DNA of 64,000 nucleotides from Stereocaulon alpinum (lineage: Eukaryota > Ascomycota > Lecanoromycetes > Lecanorales > Stereocaulaceae), in contig JAEUBA010000002.1 of NCBI GenBank assembly GCA_018257865.1, positions 434,001 to 498,000 of the forward strand, in the 5' to 3' direction. Position numbers and translations under genes: made by a program. Positions 47,248 to 57,105 of the stretch are shown one piece after another. Numbering within the stretch: the first letter of the stretch is position 1; the number at the start of each line of letters is the position of its first letter. The notes beneath the pieces are model-generated. The model saw only the letters and a program-made list of their open reading frames with translations. It ran no database searches and had not been told where the DNA came from.

Positions 47248-47580
47248 TCAAGCATTCAGAACAGGCGGATCCGCTTTACCGTCGCGAGCATTCAGGACTG
47301 GCGGATCTGCGATTCCTTCGCGTGCATTGAGAACTGGCGGATCCGCTTTACCATCTCGGGCATTAAGAACTGGCGGATCCGCTATTCCTTCGCGTGCATT
47401 CAGGACTGGAGGATCTGCTTTACCGTCGCGAGCATTCAGGACAGGTGGATCCGCGATTCCTTCGCGTATATTGAGAAGCGGCGTGTTTGCTATCTTGGAT
47501 GCAGGGGCGGCGATGGGGCTGCTGAAAGCAAGGCTTGCCAGTGCAGCAGTGGTGAGGCCGATGATCGTAGACGAACGCAT
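47248..47580 (-). CDS. Secreted tandem-repeat peptide precursor (RiPP-precursor candidate)
   Basis: Intronless 110-residue protein. Residues 1-21 form a clear secretory signal (MRSSTIIGLTTAALASLAFS), followed by a short spacer to residue 38 and then six perfect 12-residue repeats to the very end. The repeats alternate: copies 1, 3 and 5 read REGIADPPVLNA and copies 2, 4 and 6 read RDGKADPPVLNA. There are no cysteines and, in the repeats, no aromatic residues; each unit starts with a single Arg, and there is no KR/RR site. A signal peptide plus identical cores is the layout of fungal RiPP precursors (ustiloxin UstA, phomopsin, victorin) and of Kex2-processed repeat peptides. The next gene, divergent 735 bp away, encodes a UstYa-family protein. 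A structural secreted repeat protein is the alternative. Confidence 0.7.
   Translation of the reverse strand: MRSSTIIGLTTAALASLAFSSPIAAPASKIANTPLLNIREGIADPPVLNARDGKADPPVLNAREGIADPPVLNARDGKADPPVLNAREGIADPPVLNARDGKADPPVLNA
47251..47466 (-). repeat. Six 36-bp tandem repeats in the peptide precursor
   Basis: 216 bp made of six 36-bp units that form three 72-bp double units. The translation is invariant within each type, while synonymous third positions differ (GCT, GCA, GCC for the last Ala; CGC or CGA for Arg). Protein-level conservation with silent divergence suggests selection on the peptide rather than only fresh duplication. The antisense strand is also open through the array, as expected from the period. 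Confidence 0.9.
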
Positions 47581-48315
47581 GTTGCGTTCAGACTGCGAGA
47601 CTGTCTGCTGTGCACTTAGTAGTGCCTCTGGAGGAATCGTGTAGATGGAATACCTTTGTTAAATTGAAGATGCAGAAACAGCAATGAGTTCCTTTGATGG
47701 ATAATTTTTCCTTGTCAGGACGTAGAAGGGGTGCGTGGGAAGTGGGTAGAAGACCGCGAACGTTGATACCAATAGTGCTGGTCGTTTGAGAGGGGCACTT
47801 TCGCGATGTTTATACCTAAAGATCGAAGCGTCACTCACTGTCATTCCTTCTGCAGCGCTCGCCAATTGATCGTGCCGTCCCACAAACTTATTGTCCCTAG
47901 CCAGTGTCCTTCTAGCCGATCCGGCGACCTTTTCTTGATGGGGAAGTCTCTGCGGTCTTAGCTCTCTTCGAATCGTATAATAACCGCCACCAACGATTGA
48001 CATAGGTTGATCCAACACACCATTATAGCTGCTCTCGAAACTACGTCACTAAGCATTACAAAAAGTAATGATAGGTACGCGAAATGGTCTCCCCTGTATT
48101 TCCCCTCTTACTATTACTTCATCATGCAGTTGCAATAGTGCGATCCCCGGAGTTGATCCCACAACGATCTTCTAGCCTGACATTGCAAACGAACGTCAGA
48201 GCTCTGTGTGTTCGTTGGCTACACATCAACACAATTATTTCCCTACAATTCTGAGATCTCTGCTTGGTGAGGTTTACAAAAAAACAGATATACGGATTCG
48301 GCTTCCCGCACTATA
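47581..48315. promoter_or_regulatory. Divergent promoter region, repeat precursor and UstYa-like gene
   Basis: 735 bp between two opposite ATGs; both genes are likely controlled from here. A minus-strand open frame (47659-48018) has no signal peptide or known motif and is probably leader or promoter DNA. No factor-binding palindrome stood out. Confidence 0.4.
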
Positions 48316-49289
48316 ATGTACTGCGAAGAGAGTAAAGAGCCTTTGTTACCTTGCCAGGACGACACTGGCTGCAATGAGAACACAGAAAAGCCTGCGTATG
48401 CGCATGTCGGCAACGGCATGCCTATATCGAATTTGCGCAGCCAGCCTGAAAACAGATGCGTTAGAAGAGTCATAACGAGCATCGTGCTTCTCTCCTTGCT
48501 GGGGAACGTAATTCTCTTCTACGAGTACATCAAGATCAGACACGGTCCTGACCTTGGACGGTCAAGGTTCAGTAAGCACTATAGCGCCTCCATCAGCCGC
48601 AATGCAATAATTCTGATGCATCATTGTAGGCGGATTGGGATATGACTACCCTGTGCAATACAAAGTACATACAGACTACAGTGGAAGCAACGATACGCTC
48701 GCCGACGAGCTTTGGGATGCCATCGACAGCAGCCCCATCATTGTCGCGCTGACCGACGAATATGCGAGCGCACACGACTTGGATTTATCAGCCCGTTTTC
48801 CATGGGATGACTCGAAAGGCATATATCACGTCAAAGCCTTCCATCACCTCCACTGCCTCGTAGGTCTATCCACCTGACATTTGGTGGTGATTATTATTGA
48901 CTTGCCACACGGAACAGAAATCCATGCGTAAAGCCTACACCGATATGCACCGTGGGAATCCTCAAATAGTGCCAACGGAACATTTTTATCACTGCTTGGA
49001 CACTCTTCGGCAAGACATGATTTGTCTAGCGGACGATACGCCTATGCCAACTGTGAACGCTATACACCATATTGGGAATGGGCAGGTAAGACAATGCCGA
49101 AATTGGGATAAGCTGGTGGCTTGGACACAGGAACCAGAGCGCCATGCCTGCTACCACATGCTTGATGACTATCGTAAAGTCCCTCACACACTTGAGCAGT
49201 TTGATTATTGTGATAAAGACTCGCAATATTATCCTGTGGCTAAGAAATACTTCGAGCAGCATGGCCATAAGAACCCATATGGCGATTGA
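48316..49289 (+). CDS. UstYa-family (DUF3328) protein, probable peptide-modifying oxidase
   Basis: Member of the UstYa/DUF3328 family, whose members cyclise fungal RiPPs (ustiloxin, asperipin, phomopsin, victorin loci) and also act as hydroxylases or halogenases on other peptides (cyclochlorotine). Three exons: 48316-48571, 48630-48859 and 48918-49289, both introns 58 nt, about 285 aa, normal for the family. One membrane segment at about residues 52-69 (VITSIVLLSLLGNVILFY) follows a Cys-containing cytosolic head. The two hallmark HxxHC motifs are present: HHLHC at 157-161 and HFYHC at 184-188, the latter continuing LDTLRQDMICLADDT. The GNGQVRQCRNWDKLVAW segment is also typical. It is divergent from the secreted repeat precursor. 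Family membership is firm; the substrate is inferred from position. Confidence 0.9.
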
Positions 49290-49536
49290 ATACCGTATCA
49301 TAATATGAGAGATGGCTTGGTGGGAAGCAGGCGGTATGGCAAGTTCTAGTTGTTTGTAGAACAAGATCAAGACGATGAATGACTCATTCTATAATGTTTA
49401 CGTTCTTCTCACGTGCTTTCTATGCCTGAGCCCGATTCAACCTGCAGGATATGCTTATTTCTGTCATCTTTGTTGCCCGAGTATCTCGCTAGTTACGACG
49501 AGTGTACCTAGATCATGTAATAAACGAACCGAAGAC

Positions 49537-51280
49537 TCAGAGGATGAGTTTGTGGCTCTGCGTTCGCCGCTTGTTTTGCGTAAAACAACCCACAAAGTAT
49601 GTCAGCGATGCTGCCCCAGCCAAGCATAAACACCCTAGTCCGAGTGAGTATCCGAGATGATATCGCGGTGCATCTTTGCTTGGGAAAGCAAACGGGGCGA
49701 CGATTCCCGCGAGATTGCCGAAACCCACTTGCCAGGCTGTGCCGACTAACCTATGCCGGTGGCCTTTCAAGTTCATAGAGAACCAGCATACCACGATAGG
49801 CAAGATGCCAATAACACCCATAGTATACAAAGCTAGGCCTGCAAACTCAGCCTCGCGGTTTTTGTGAACCTTGAAGAGGACGAGATTGCCGCTAATGGCG
49901 ATACAGAGACCGAAAACGATGAATGCAGAGCGATTTTGGAGCCTGTCGGAGGCAAAGGCCATTGACATGCCGAAGACCATGGCGGCAGCCCAAGGGATGA
50001 CCGAATGGAGCTGCGCTTCGATAGGCTTGTAACCGTATGTGGCGACGATTGAGGGAATGAAGTATGCAAGTCCTGGCTATGTCAGTCCTCGAAATGGGGA
50101 AGACGTGAGAATTACCGCAACTGACCATAACCAGACACGGTGGGCCCGAAGTACATTAAGGCACCGGGTATCATCTTCCAATCTTCAAAGGTCTCAAGAA
50201 TACCCTGCCATGTAATTCTTTCATCGACTCCGGAGCTGCCTTCATCTGCGGCCAATCTCGCGACCACGAAAGCGCGCTCATCTTCATTTAGCCACTTGGC
50301 GTGCTCTGGGAAATTAGCAACGAGAAAGAAGGCTGCTATGGACAGAATACAGGTTAGGAGGCCCTCAAGTATAAAGACCCAGCGCCATGCGTGGTAGCCA
50401 CGAACACCCTCCATTTTGCCAATGGCACTAGCTAGAAGGCCCCCGAAGGCGCCAGCGAAACTAGCAGCGTTGAAGAAGAAAGAGAAGCGCCTTTGAGCTT
50501 CCGAAGATTTGTACCACATGCCAATCAGGTAGAAGCCTATGTATGTCAGCCGAAATCCTGACAAGAGTGAAGATCGCACAACCTACATCCCGGGAAAATG
50601 CCAGCTTCAGCGATGCCCAAAAGAATCCGGACAGTCACCAAGCCACCAAAATCATTGACTTATGCAATCAGCAAATATCCATCACGCACCGGACTCAGTT
50701 ACTACGTACCAAACCCCTGGACTATGGCTAAGAGGCCGCATAGGAACATTGATACTGATACTAGAGTGGAATAGTTGCGTCAACAACACACCTCGCAAGA
50801 CTGGATGCTGTTTGTAGACTTACGAAAGGTTTGCGGACTCAACTTTTTCATCAGGACATTTGCAGGAATCTCAAAGACACAATAAGTGACAAAGAAAACA
50901 CTCAAGGCCGTGTTCAGTTGCGTTCCTCGTAGGTGTAAGTCCTTTGGGAGGCCGTATAGCAAGGCATTCCCAATATTCACCCTGGAGATATCAGTACCCA
51001 TATCTAGCGGCTAGCCTTCGAATTTCCATGCCAATGTGCTCACCGGTCTAAGAATGCTAGCACATAGATGACTGTAACAGTTGGTAAAACCCGAAGATCA
51101 ATCTTCCTTAGGAGTTTCCGCTCATTGATGGCCCCAGCGACTGTTACATCGAAAGACGTGGCAGTCTCGGCTTTGCTGGTAGGGCGAAGGTGCCCTGATT
51201 CAATACTCTCGGAACTGTCTGTGAATTCCGTAAGACGTTAAGTCACACAAGCAGTTCATCGAGATCTTACTTCGGTCCAT
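49537..51280 (-). CDS. MFS transporter, DAL5/anion:cation symporter type
   Basis: Twelve-helix plasma-membrane carrier of the allantoate-permease-like group, which imports organic acids, vitamins or amides. Seven exons: 51280-51271, 51218-51044, 50981-50824, 50760-50710, 50658-50587, 50536-50126 and 50072-49537, about 470 aa. The first exon codes only for MDR and one base; phases close exactly throughout. Landmarks: LRKIDLRVLPTVTVIYVLAFLDR/VNIGNA, FEIPANVLMKK, GLVTVRILLGIAEAGIFPG, YLIGMWYKSSEAQRR, GWRWVFILEG-like HAWRWVFILEGLLT, and WFSMNLKGHRHR. The acceptor of exon 5 is AAG (ending 50659). It is divergent from the flavoprotein gene; the substrate is unknown. Confidence 0.9.
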
Positions 51281-52081
51281 ATCTTGATTGATACAAGAAA
51301 GAATGAGAGCCTGAATAGGATGCTTGGCACGAGTCTTCCAGAGCTATGCCAATGTGACAAAGCTTCGAGCGAAAGCAGAGAAAGGGTCAATGCAGGGACT
51401 CTTCATTGCATCACTCAGCTTGGATGGTATCGCTTTACGCCCTTATAGATTATGTCAAGATTGACTGTGCTTGATACAGTAAATAACGCGTCAATCCCCA
51501 TTTTAAGATACGATTGGTGATTTCCTCCCGATTAACGTGTGGAAAGATAATGAGACGGGAGCCACCTCCACGGTCGAGCAGCCTTACTGCGGCTATAGCC
51601 TATCGGTACGTGTCGGCGGTTCCGGTAATGATCGGGTATCAATACAGGATCGACAAGTAATCAAAAGGATGCGGGTAGTGCCAACAACATTGTGCTTTGA
51701 TTGCCGACAAGCATCTCTGTCCCCGGCGCCGCGATGTAACCATCCTCTCCAGAACATACATGTAGATTGGCCAATAAACAGTTTGAGTGGCGCTGGACCT
51801 GCATTCACCTTTGCAGTAAGATGCATCATGACGAAATATGCTTACTTTACACTGTTACATTCCCACTAAGCGCCGTGGAGAGACATCTCAATTGAATCTA
51901 CAACGTCTGGACGCCCCTCAACGGCAATAGCAGCCTATTCCCGAAATGTCGATAGCAATCAGCCATGTGCAATCTGTTCAACGCCAGGCATTGTTGACTT
52001 CGAAATGAGTCTAGCATGAACAGCTCGTGCGAGTAAGTAGGACTCTGAATACAGGATTATCTCCTGTTGCATTAGGCTACC
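51281..52081. promoter_or_regulatory. Divergent promoter region, DAL5-type MFS and flavoprotein genes
   Basis: 800 bp between opposite starts, so the carrier and the oxidoreductase may be co-regulated. Contains one plus-strand open frame (51537-51869) with no recognisable content. Confidence 0.35.
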
Positions 52082-53745
52082 ATGCCCCTATCCTTGCCAA
52101 TGAACGCACACTCAACCACTCCACTATCAGACACAATTCCATCCAAGCATGATCTCTCCGATGAAAACATTTCGGAAGCGAAAGATAAATTCACTGGACT
52201 TTTGGGCTCAGACGCGATTATCTCGAGCCTGGACGAACGCCGTGCTCATTCGATAACAAAATGGTCTCCCGCTGCGCCATCTCAAATACCAGCGTTCATC
52301 GTCTTTCCCACAAGCACCGCCGAGGTCAGTGCGATCATGAAGAGTTGTTCCCAACGGCGAATACCGGTGACAGCATACTCTGGCGGGACGAGCATGCCTG
52401 GAGCACTTGCAGCTACGCGTGGAGGAATCTGCATTGACTTCACCCGAATGAGCAAGATCTTGGCACTCCATCAAGAGGATCTGGATGTGGTCGTCCAACC
52501 TGCTGTAGGGTGGGAAGATCTGAACAATCACCTGGCAAGCCACGGTCTGTTCTTTCCTCCGGATCCAGCTCCTGGTGCAAAGATTGGCGGAATGGTAAGT
52601 TTCCGATTATCTCTCCGTGTGCAAAGATGTTAACGGCGAGGGCAGATTGCTATGAATTGTTCTGGTACAAACGCGTATCGATATGGGACTATGAGAACAT
52701 GGGTCATCTCAATGACGGTGGTCCTTGCAGATGGTACGATCGTCAAAACTCGACGTCGCCCACGAAAGTCCTCGGCTGGATACGACCTGACTAACCTCAT
52801 CGTTGGATCTGAGGGAACCCTTGGTCTCGTCACCGAAGCCGTGCTCAAGGTCACCTCGATCCCAAAGAACCTTCATGTTGTTATTGCGGCATTTCCAAAC
52901 ACTCATTTAGCGGTGAAGACTGCGGTGACCCTTATCGGCTCCGGCTTGCCCATAGACGCCCTGGAGCTACTCGACAAGCACAGCATGTGGGCGCTCAACC
53001 AGTCTGGTCTGTCCGTTAGGCAATGGAGAGAAAGCCCAACGCTGTTCTTGAAAATCTCAGGGTTGCAATTGGCGGTGCAGGCCCAATTGGAGGCAACGAG
53101 AAATGCAGCAGAGAAGAACCACTGTGAAGATTTCGAGGTGTCGGCCAATAAAGACGAAATCGATGTTTCCTGGGGTGCCAGAAAGAATGTGGGACCAGCC
53201 CTAATGGCAATGAAAAATGACCCGACGGATCTCTTCTTGAACGCCGACGCTGCTGTACCTATATCGAGTTTGGCAGACATGATAGAGGAGACACATCAGG
53301 TGATCTCTAATGCGGGGCTTGCGGGCTCAACATTGGGCCATGTGGGTGATGGTCAGTATGCCGCTGTTGTTCTGATCTCGATTCGGCATCTATAAGGGTA
53401 GCCAACGTATTCCGCTAACTTCGCTGAAGGTAATTACCATACTGTCATAGTTTGCCCTGAAAGCCAAAGGGAGAAGGGTGAGAAAATCCTCACCTGGGTT
53501 CAGAGAAGGGCTGTACAACTTGAAGGCACGGTAACTGGGGAGCACGGCATTGGTTTCAAGCTTAGAGACGGCTTGGCTCACGAAGTCGGAGATGAGGCTA
53601 TCAATATGATGAGAAAAGTGGGTGAACGATTGCTTCGCAATTTAGGTCCACATCACTAATTTTTGTTCGACAGATAAAGCTCGCATTAGACCCGCTGCAC
53701 ATTCTCAATCCCGACAAGGTGATACGTATGGAAGATGGCTACTAG
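52082..53745 (+). CDS. D-lactate dehydrogenase-like FAD-linked oxidoreductase
   Basis: Flavoprotein of the D-2-hydroxyacid dehydrogenase family (FAD-binding type 4 N-terminal, FAD-oxidase C-terminal). Four exons: 52082-52594, 52646-53351, 53430-53617 and 53674-53745, about 492 aa. The FAD-binding half runs IPAFIVFPTSTAEVSAIMKS, TAYSGGTSMPGA and DLDVVVQPAVGWEDLN, then GLFFPPDPAPGAKIGGM and NLIVGSEGTLGLVTEAVLK. The C-terminal half contains the substrate and metal motif HVGDGNYH (created by splicing exon 2 to 3), GEHGIGFKLRDG and LDPLHILNPDKVIRM. No clear mitochondrial presequence is seen, so a cytosolic or peroxisomal role is possible. Typical substrates are D-lactate, glycolate or other D-2-hydroxyacids; the exact one is not visible. 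Confidence 0.9.
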
Positions 53746-55258
53746 ATTGAGGAAGAATGATCTCGATCCATACCGCCATGGCCACGCACCCACGACACGG
53801 CCTCTGACTTGCCGTCTTCGAGGATGGAGGCCTTTGCTAGAAGATGTACATGAGGTGAAGCGTATCTTGCAAACGATGAGCTTGACTTGCACACCACTGG
53901 ACGAAATATATTGGAGGCTAACGATCACTATATTAACCGTAGGATAACAACCCGGGGCTCTCGAATGGGAGATGGACGCACTCGATTGGCAAGCTCCAAC
54001 GGGAAAAACCCTTCGCCTCCCTCTGCCCCTACTCCAACCCTGGCTCTTCCATCGTGCGGTCGCTGGAGAGGTAGCTTAGGAGAAATCGGAGGCGGCAGGA
54101 GAAGATGCATGCAGTAGCGCAGAGATAGAACCTTCGCTCGGAGACTTCTCAGACTCTCAACGGAAGATATCTGTCTTGTGGCAGGGAGTCATCTTACTAC
54201 TCTAAATGCTTGACCTGCGCACTGTTCATTCATCCAAATATTCGTCGCCCCGCTCGTCGATCCCCCGTTCATTCTGCACCTTCATCTCTGTCCATACGTC
54301 GAATCCAGCTGGCTAAGTCATCGGGCCACCCACGGTCTCTTAGGCCTGCAGGTCGCGGCAGCCGATGTCGTGGATTTGGAAGAAAGGTTCTCTAACCAAC
54401 CGGCCAAGCCCCCTAGCTGGCGCCCCGTAGCACCGCAACCTACACACCCCCAGAAACGGCCTAAAGGTTCCCCCCTAATCGTGGAGCTGGTAAGTCCTGG
54501 GTATCAATCCCGTCGCCTACGTGACCAGCTCCTAGGTGCACTCCGGGGCAGATTCTAGCGGCCCACTCAGGACCTTCGGCCACTTACTGTATTCTGCACA
54601 TGATCCTACTACAGTAGGCACGGTGCAAGAAAACCCCTACATCAAAACCAGCAACCTCCACAACAGCTTCTGATCGCTTTCCAAACGTCTCCTTGCCCAA
54701 CGGCCTATGAGCCTGAACTGAGCACAGGCCTGGGATGGTTCATTTCCTTGCCTTAGGTAAGTGTTGTGAATGCCCAGTATCAAGTAAGCCCAGCCCTGGA
54801 GCTGGTAGTCTAGACGCCGCGGAACGAGGGACGGAAGTCGCGGGGTTTGCGGCTGGGTTGTGCTGCGTGGTTGATGTGTTCTACACTAAGTGGCTGTTTT
54901 GGTGTGTGATTGCTTTGGGCCGGGGGGGCCCCTTGTGTGGGTAAGGGGGGGATTTTGCTGTGCTTACTGTGGTACTGGCTACGTCTATTGTATCAGTAGA
55001 TTGGCTTGGTTTGTTTTAGTTTCAAAGGTATGGTTAGGGATGGTCGGGCGAGGTCTTGACAGAGTGATTCGACGTCAATGGATGAGGCGATCGTGATATT
55101 AGCAAGGTGCGAAGTGAGCAACGTATGTTCAGTGTCTATTGAGTCTATAATACGAAGCTGACTCCCATGCTAAGTATGGAACGCCATGCTGAGACTATAT
55201 ACCACGTCTCATCTATAGCGAAACTGCCCCCGCATGTATGTATGGTGCGTAGCAATCA
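53746..55258. other. Gene-poor stretch, 1.5 kb
   Basis: Between the flavoprotein end and the type III PKS end. It holds several G/C-rich patches (54240-54560, 54900-54950 with GGGCCGGGGGGGCC) and the short inverted repeat noted separately. No open frame resembles a known protein; open frames of 60-76 codons near 53890-54560 look like chance. It may contain an old transposon remnant, which I cannot identify. Confidence 0.3.
54483..54532. repeat. Perfect 9-bp inverted repeat with 32-nt loop
   Basis: GGAGCTGGT at 54483-54491 and its exact complement ACCAGCTCC at 54524-54532. The loop includes GGGTATCAATCCC, vaguely like a tRNA T-arm, but the whole does not fold as a tRNA. Function unknown. Confidence 0.4.
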
Positions 55259-56625
55259 TTAGTCGACGTCCTCGGCGTGTAATCCATCTATTATACTTTT
55301 TGGTCTCCGTAGCACCATCATCTCTAGCGATATTCCGGGCCCAAACGCGCAGGCCACCACATGCTCTCTTCCGTCTCCCATGTGCCTTAGCTTGTCCATT
55401 ACAGCCATGATCGTGGCACTCGAGCTGTTGCCGTAGTTGACGTAGATCTCGTAGCTTGCTCTCAGATGGTCCTGCGTGAGGTTCATCGCTTGCTCGACAC
55501 CTGTGATGATTGTGGAGCCGCCGGGATGTAGGGCCCAGTCAAAGTCTGCAGCAGTTGGGAGCTTGCCGTCTTTGCGGAGTTCTGGGAGTGATTTGATCAT
55601 GCTTTGGAAAGCGGGTGAGACCGCGGCGGATGCTATGCCTGGGACCCGAGGCGTAAGGACGACCTTCCAGCCTGTGAGGAATTAGTTCTGCCAATTTTTA
55701 TCGCTGTTGAGTCAGAATGCATACCCAATGGGTCAACGTCAAAACCCAAATCTTTGTCGGTGTCTTCTAGTATTTCATGCTTCCAGCCCAGTATTTCATA
55801 TAGCGGAGAGCGAAATTCGTCCTCTCCGACTCCGTTACTGAGGACAGCTGCTGACGCGCAATCACTGAAGAGGCAGACGCCAATCCGCGTTTTCTGCTCC
55901 CTATCGATCGAGTCCAGTTCTGATCGCACAAGCAGACTCGAGATCTCACACGCCAGTACGAGGATTCTTGCAGGCTTTTTCCGGAACGATGACCCGAGTG
56001 CCAGGTTCGAGGCCGCTCTTATCGCAGCTAATCCTCCTGAACACCCTATGCCGTGTAGCAATATTTTCTCAACTCCATTGTGTAGCCCAAGCTCTGTTGC
56101 AACATAATGATCAAAGCCAGGATTGGCTGAATTAGTACAGGTTGTAGAAACGACATGTGTAATTTCATCCACGGTTCCTCCCCACTCTGCTATGGCCTTT
56201 TTGCATGCATTGACGGATAGTCGTACGCCTTCTGTGCGAAAGGAGGCATTCAGGTCGGCGATGCTGGGAGCATCAGGTTGGTTAACGAGAGGATGGTCGA
56301 CAGTACCAATGGCAGAACGGGAGTCGATGCCGGTAAAGCGATTGATGGAGAGGACCTTTGAGAGCCTGGGTTATGCTGCTGTCAGCATAATCGACGCGCT
56401 TAGACTGCCATTGAGGGTGATTGACGGCGACGGTTAAGGACAGTGAGGTCGCACAGGAGTGCCTCACGCTATAGACGGTGGATAGAACCGGTTTGCCAAA
56501 GTCTCAAGTGCGTCTGGTCCTAGCTCAAACGGTGGATACTCCGCCCCCAATCCGAGTATGGAAAGATTCGGGTTACTTTCGAAACGATCGTGTGCTGTAC
56601 TACCGTTAATGGCAGATGGCGACAT
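55259..56625 (-). CDS. Type III polyketide synthase (chalcone-synthase family)
   Basis: Homodimeric ketosynthase that extends a starter CoA with malonyl-CoA; fungal members make alkylresorcinols, pyrones or acylphloroglucinol-type products. Three exons: 56625-56468, 56365-55725 and 55671-55259 (introns 102 and 53 nt), about 403 aa. The catalytic triad is visible: Cys161 in LLHGIGCSGG, His315 in DFDWALHPGG and Asn348 in VNYGNSSSATI, with spacings 154 and 33 as expected for fungal enzymes. Other landmarks are INRFTGIDSRSAIG, TTCTNSANPGFD, SSLLVRSELDSID and DLGFDVDPLGWKVVLTPRVP. The C-terminal GPGISLEMMVL motif matches the GFGPG loop of the family. It is divergent from a P450 480 bp away, forming a small candidate gene cluster. 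Confidence 0.93.
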
Positions 56626-57105
56626 GGCTGAAACAATAACAGTAAGACCAGTAACGATTGAACGAAACGATGCGCGTTTCTTTATCAGGATTCAACAATA
56701 TGTAAAGACTGTTGGGAAGCTAACCCGAACGTAAGTTGCGGCAAGAAATCATGCCACGAAGGGAACAAGGGTTCATGGCCAGTCTCCAGATACCGAGCTC
56801 CTTCGGAAGATGACGTCAGATACGCAAGGTACGACGGCTGAAACGAGAGTGATTGGATGCTGGAAGGAATAGCGGGAGATCAAACGTCAGCAATCTGGAT
56901 CTAACATTTTTTAGTAGGAGATGGAGCTGCGTGTTGCTGTCGGCACCGAACGGGTATATCGCGGTCTGCATTCGGACCCGAATACGATTGCCTCATCACT
57001 TACATAACCCCTTCGCTTTTGCATCCACCAGACAAACATTCTCTTTTACTTCCTACCAGCATGCTGAGCGTGATTTGAGTGGTGCCGGTTTACAGCGGTC
57101 CCGGG
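56626..57105. promoter_or_regulatory. Divergent promoter region, type III PKS and P450
   Basis: 480 bp between opposite ATGs, the only space for both promoters. TGACGTCA occurs at 56811-56818, a perfect CRE/ATF-type palindrome bound by bZIP factors, about 190 bp upstream of the PKS ATG and 290 bp upstream of the P450 ATG. Its role is inferred from sequence alone. Confidence 0.45.

Noticed and set aside
47180..47644. Plus-strand open frame with FRTGGSALPSRA-type repeats
   Set aside because: It is the antisense reading of the repeat array; the 36-bp period keeps it open. It lacks a signal peptide, while the minus-strand frame has an excellent one and a proper stop.
47659..48018. 119-codon minus-strand open frame between the repeat precursor and UstYa genes
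   Set aside because: Considered as a second precursor or enzyme; no signal peptide, repeats or domain, and a generic composition.
54483..54532. Possible tRNA gene
   Set aside because: The GGGTATCAATCCC loop hinted at a T-arm, but no acceptor, D or anticodon arms can be drawn.
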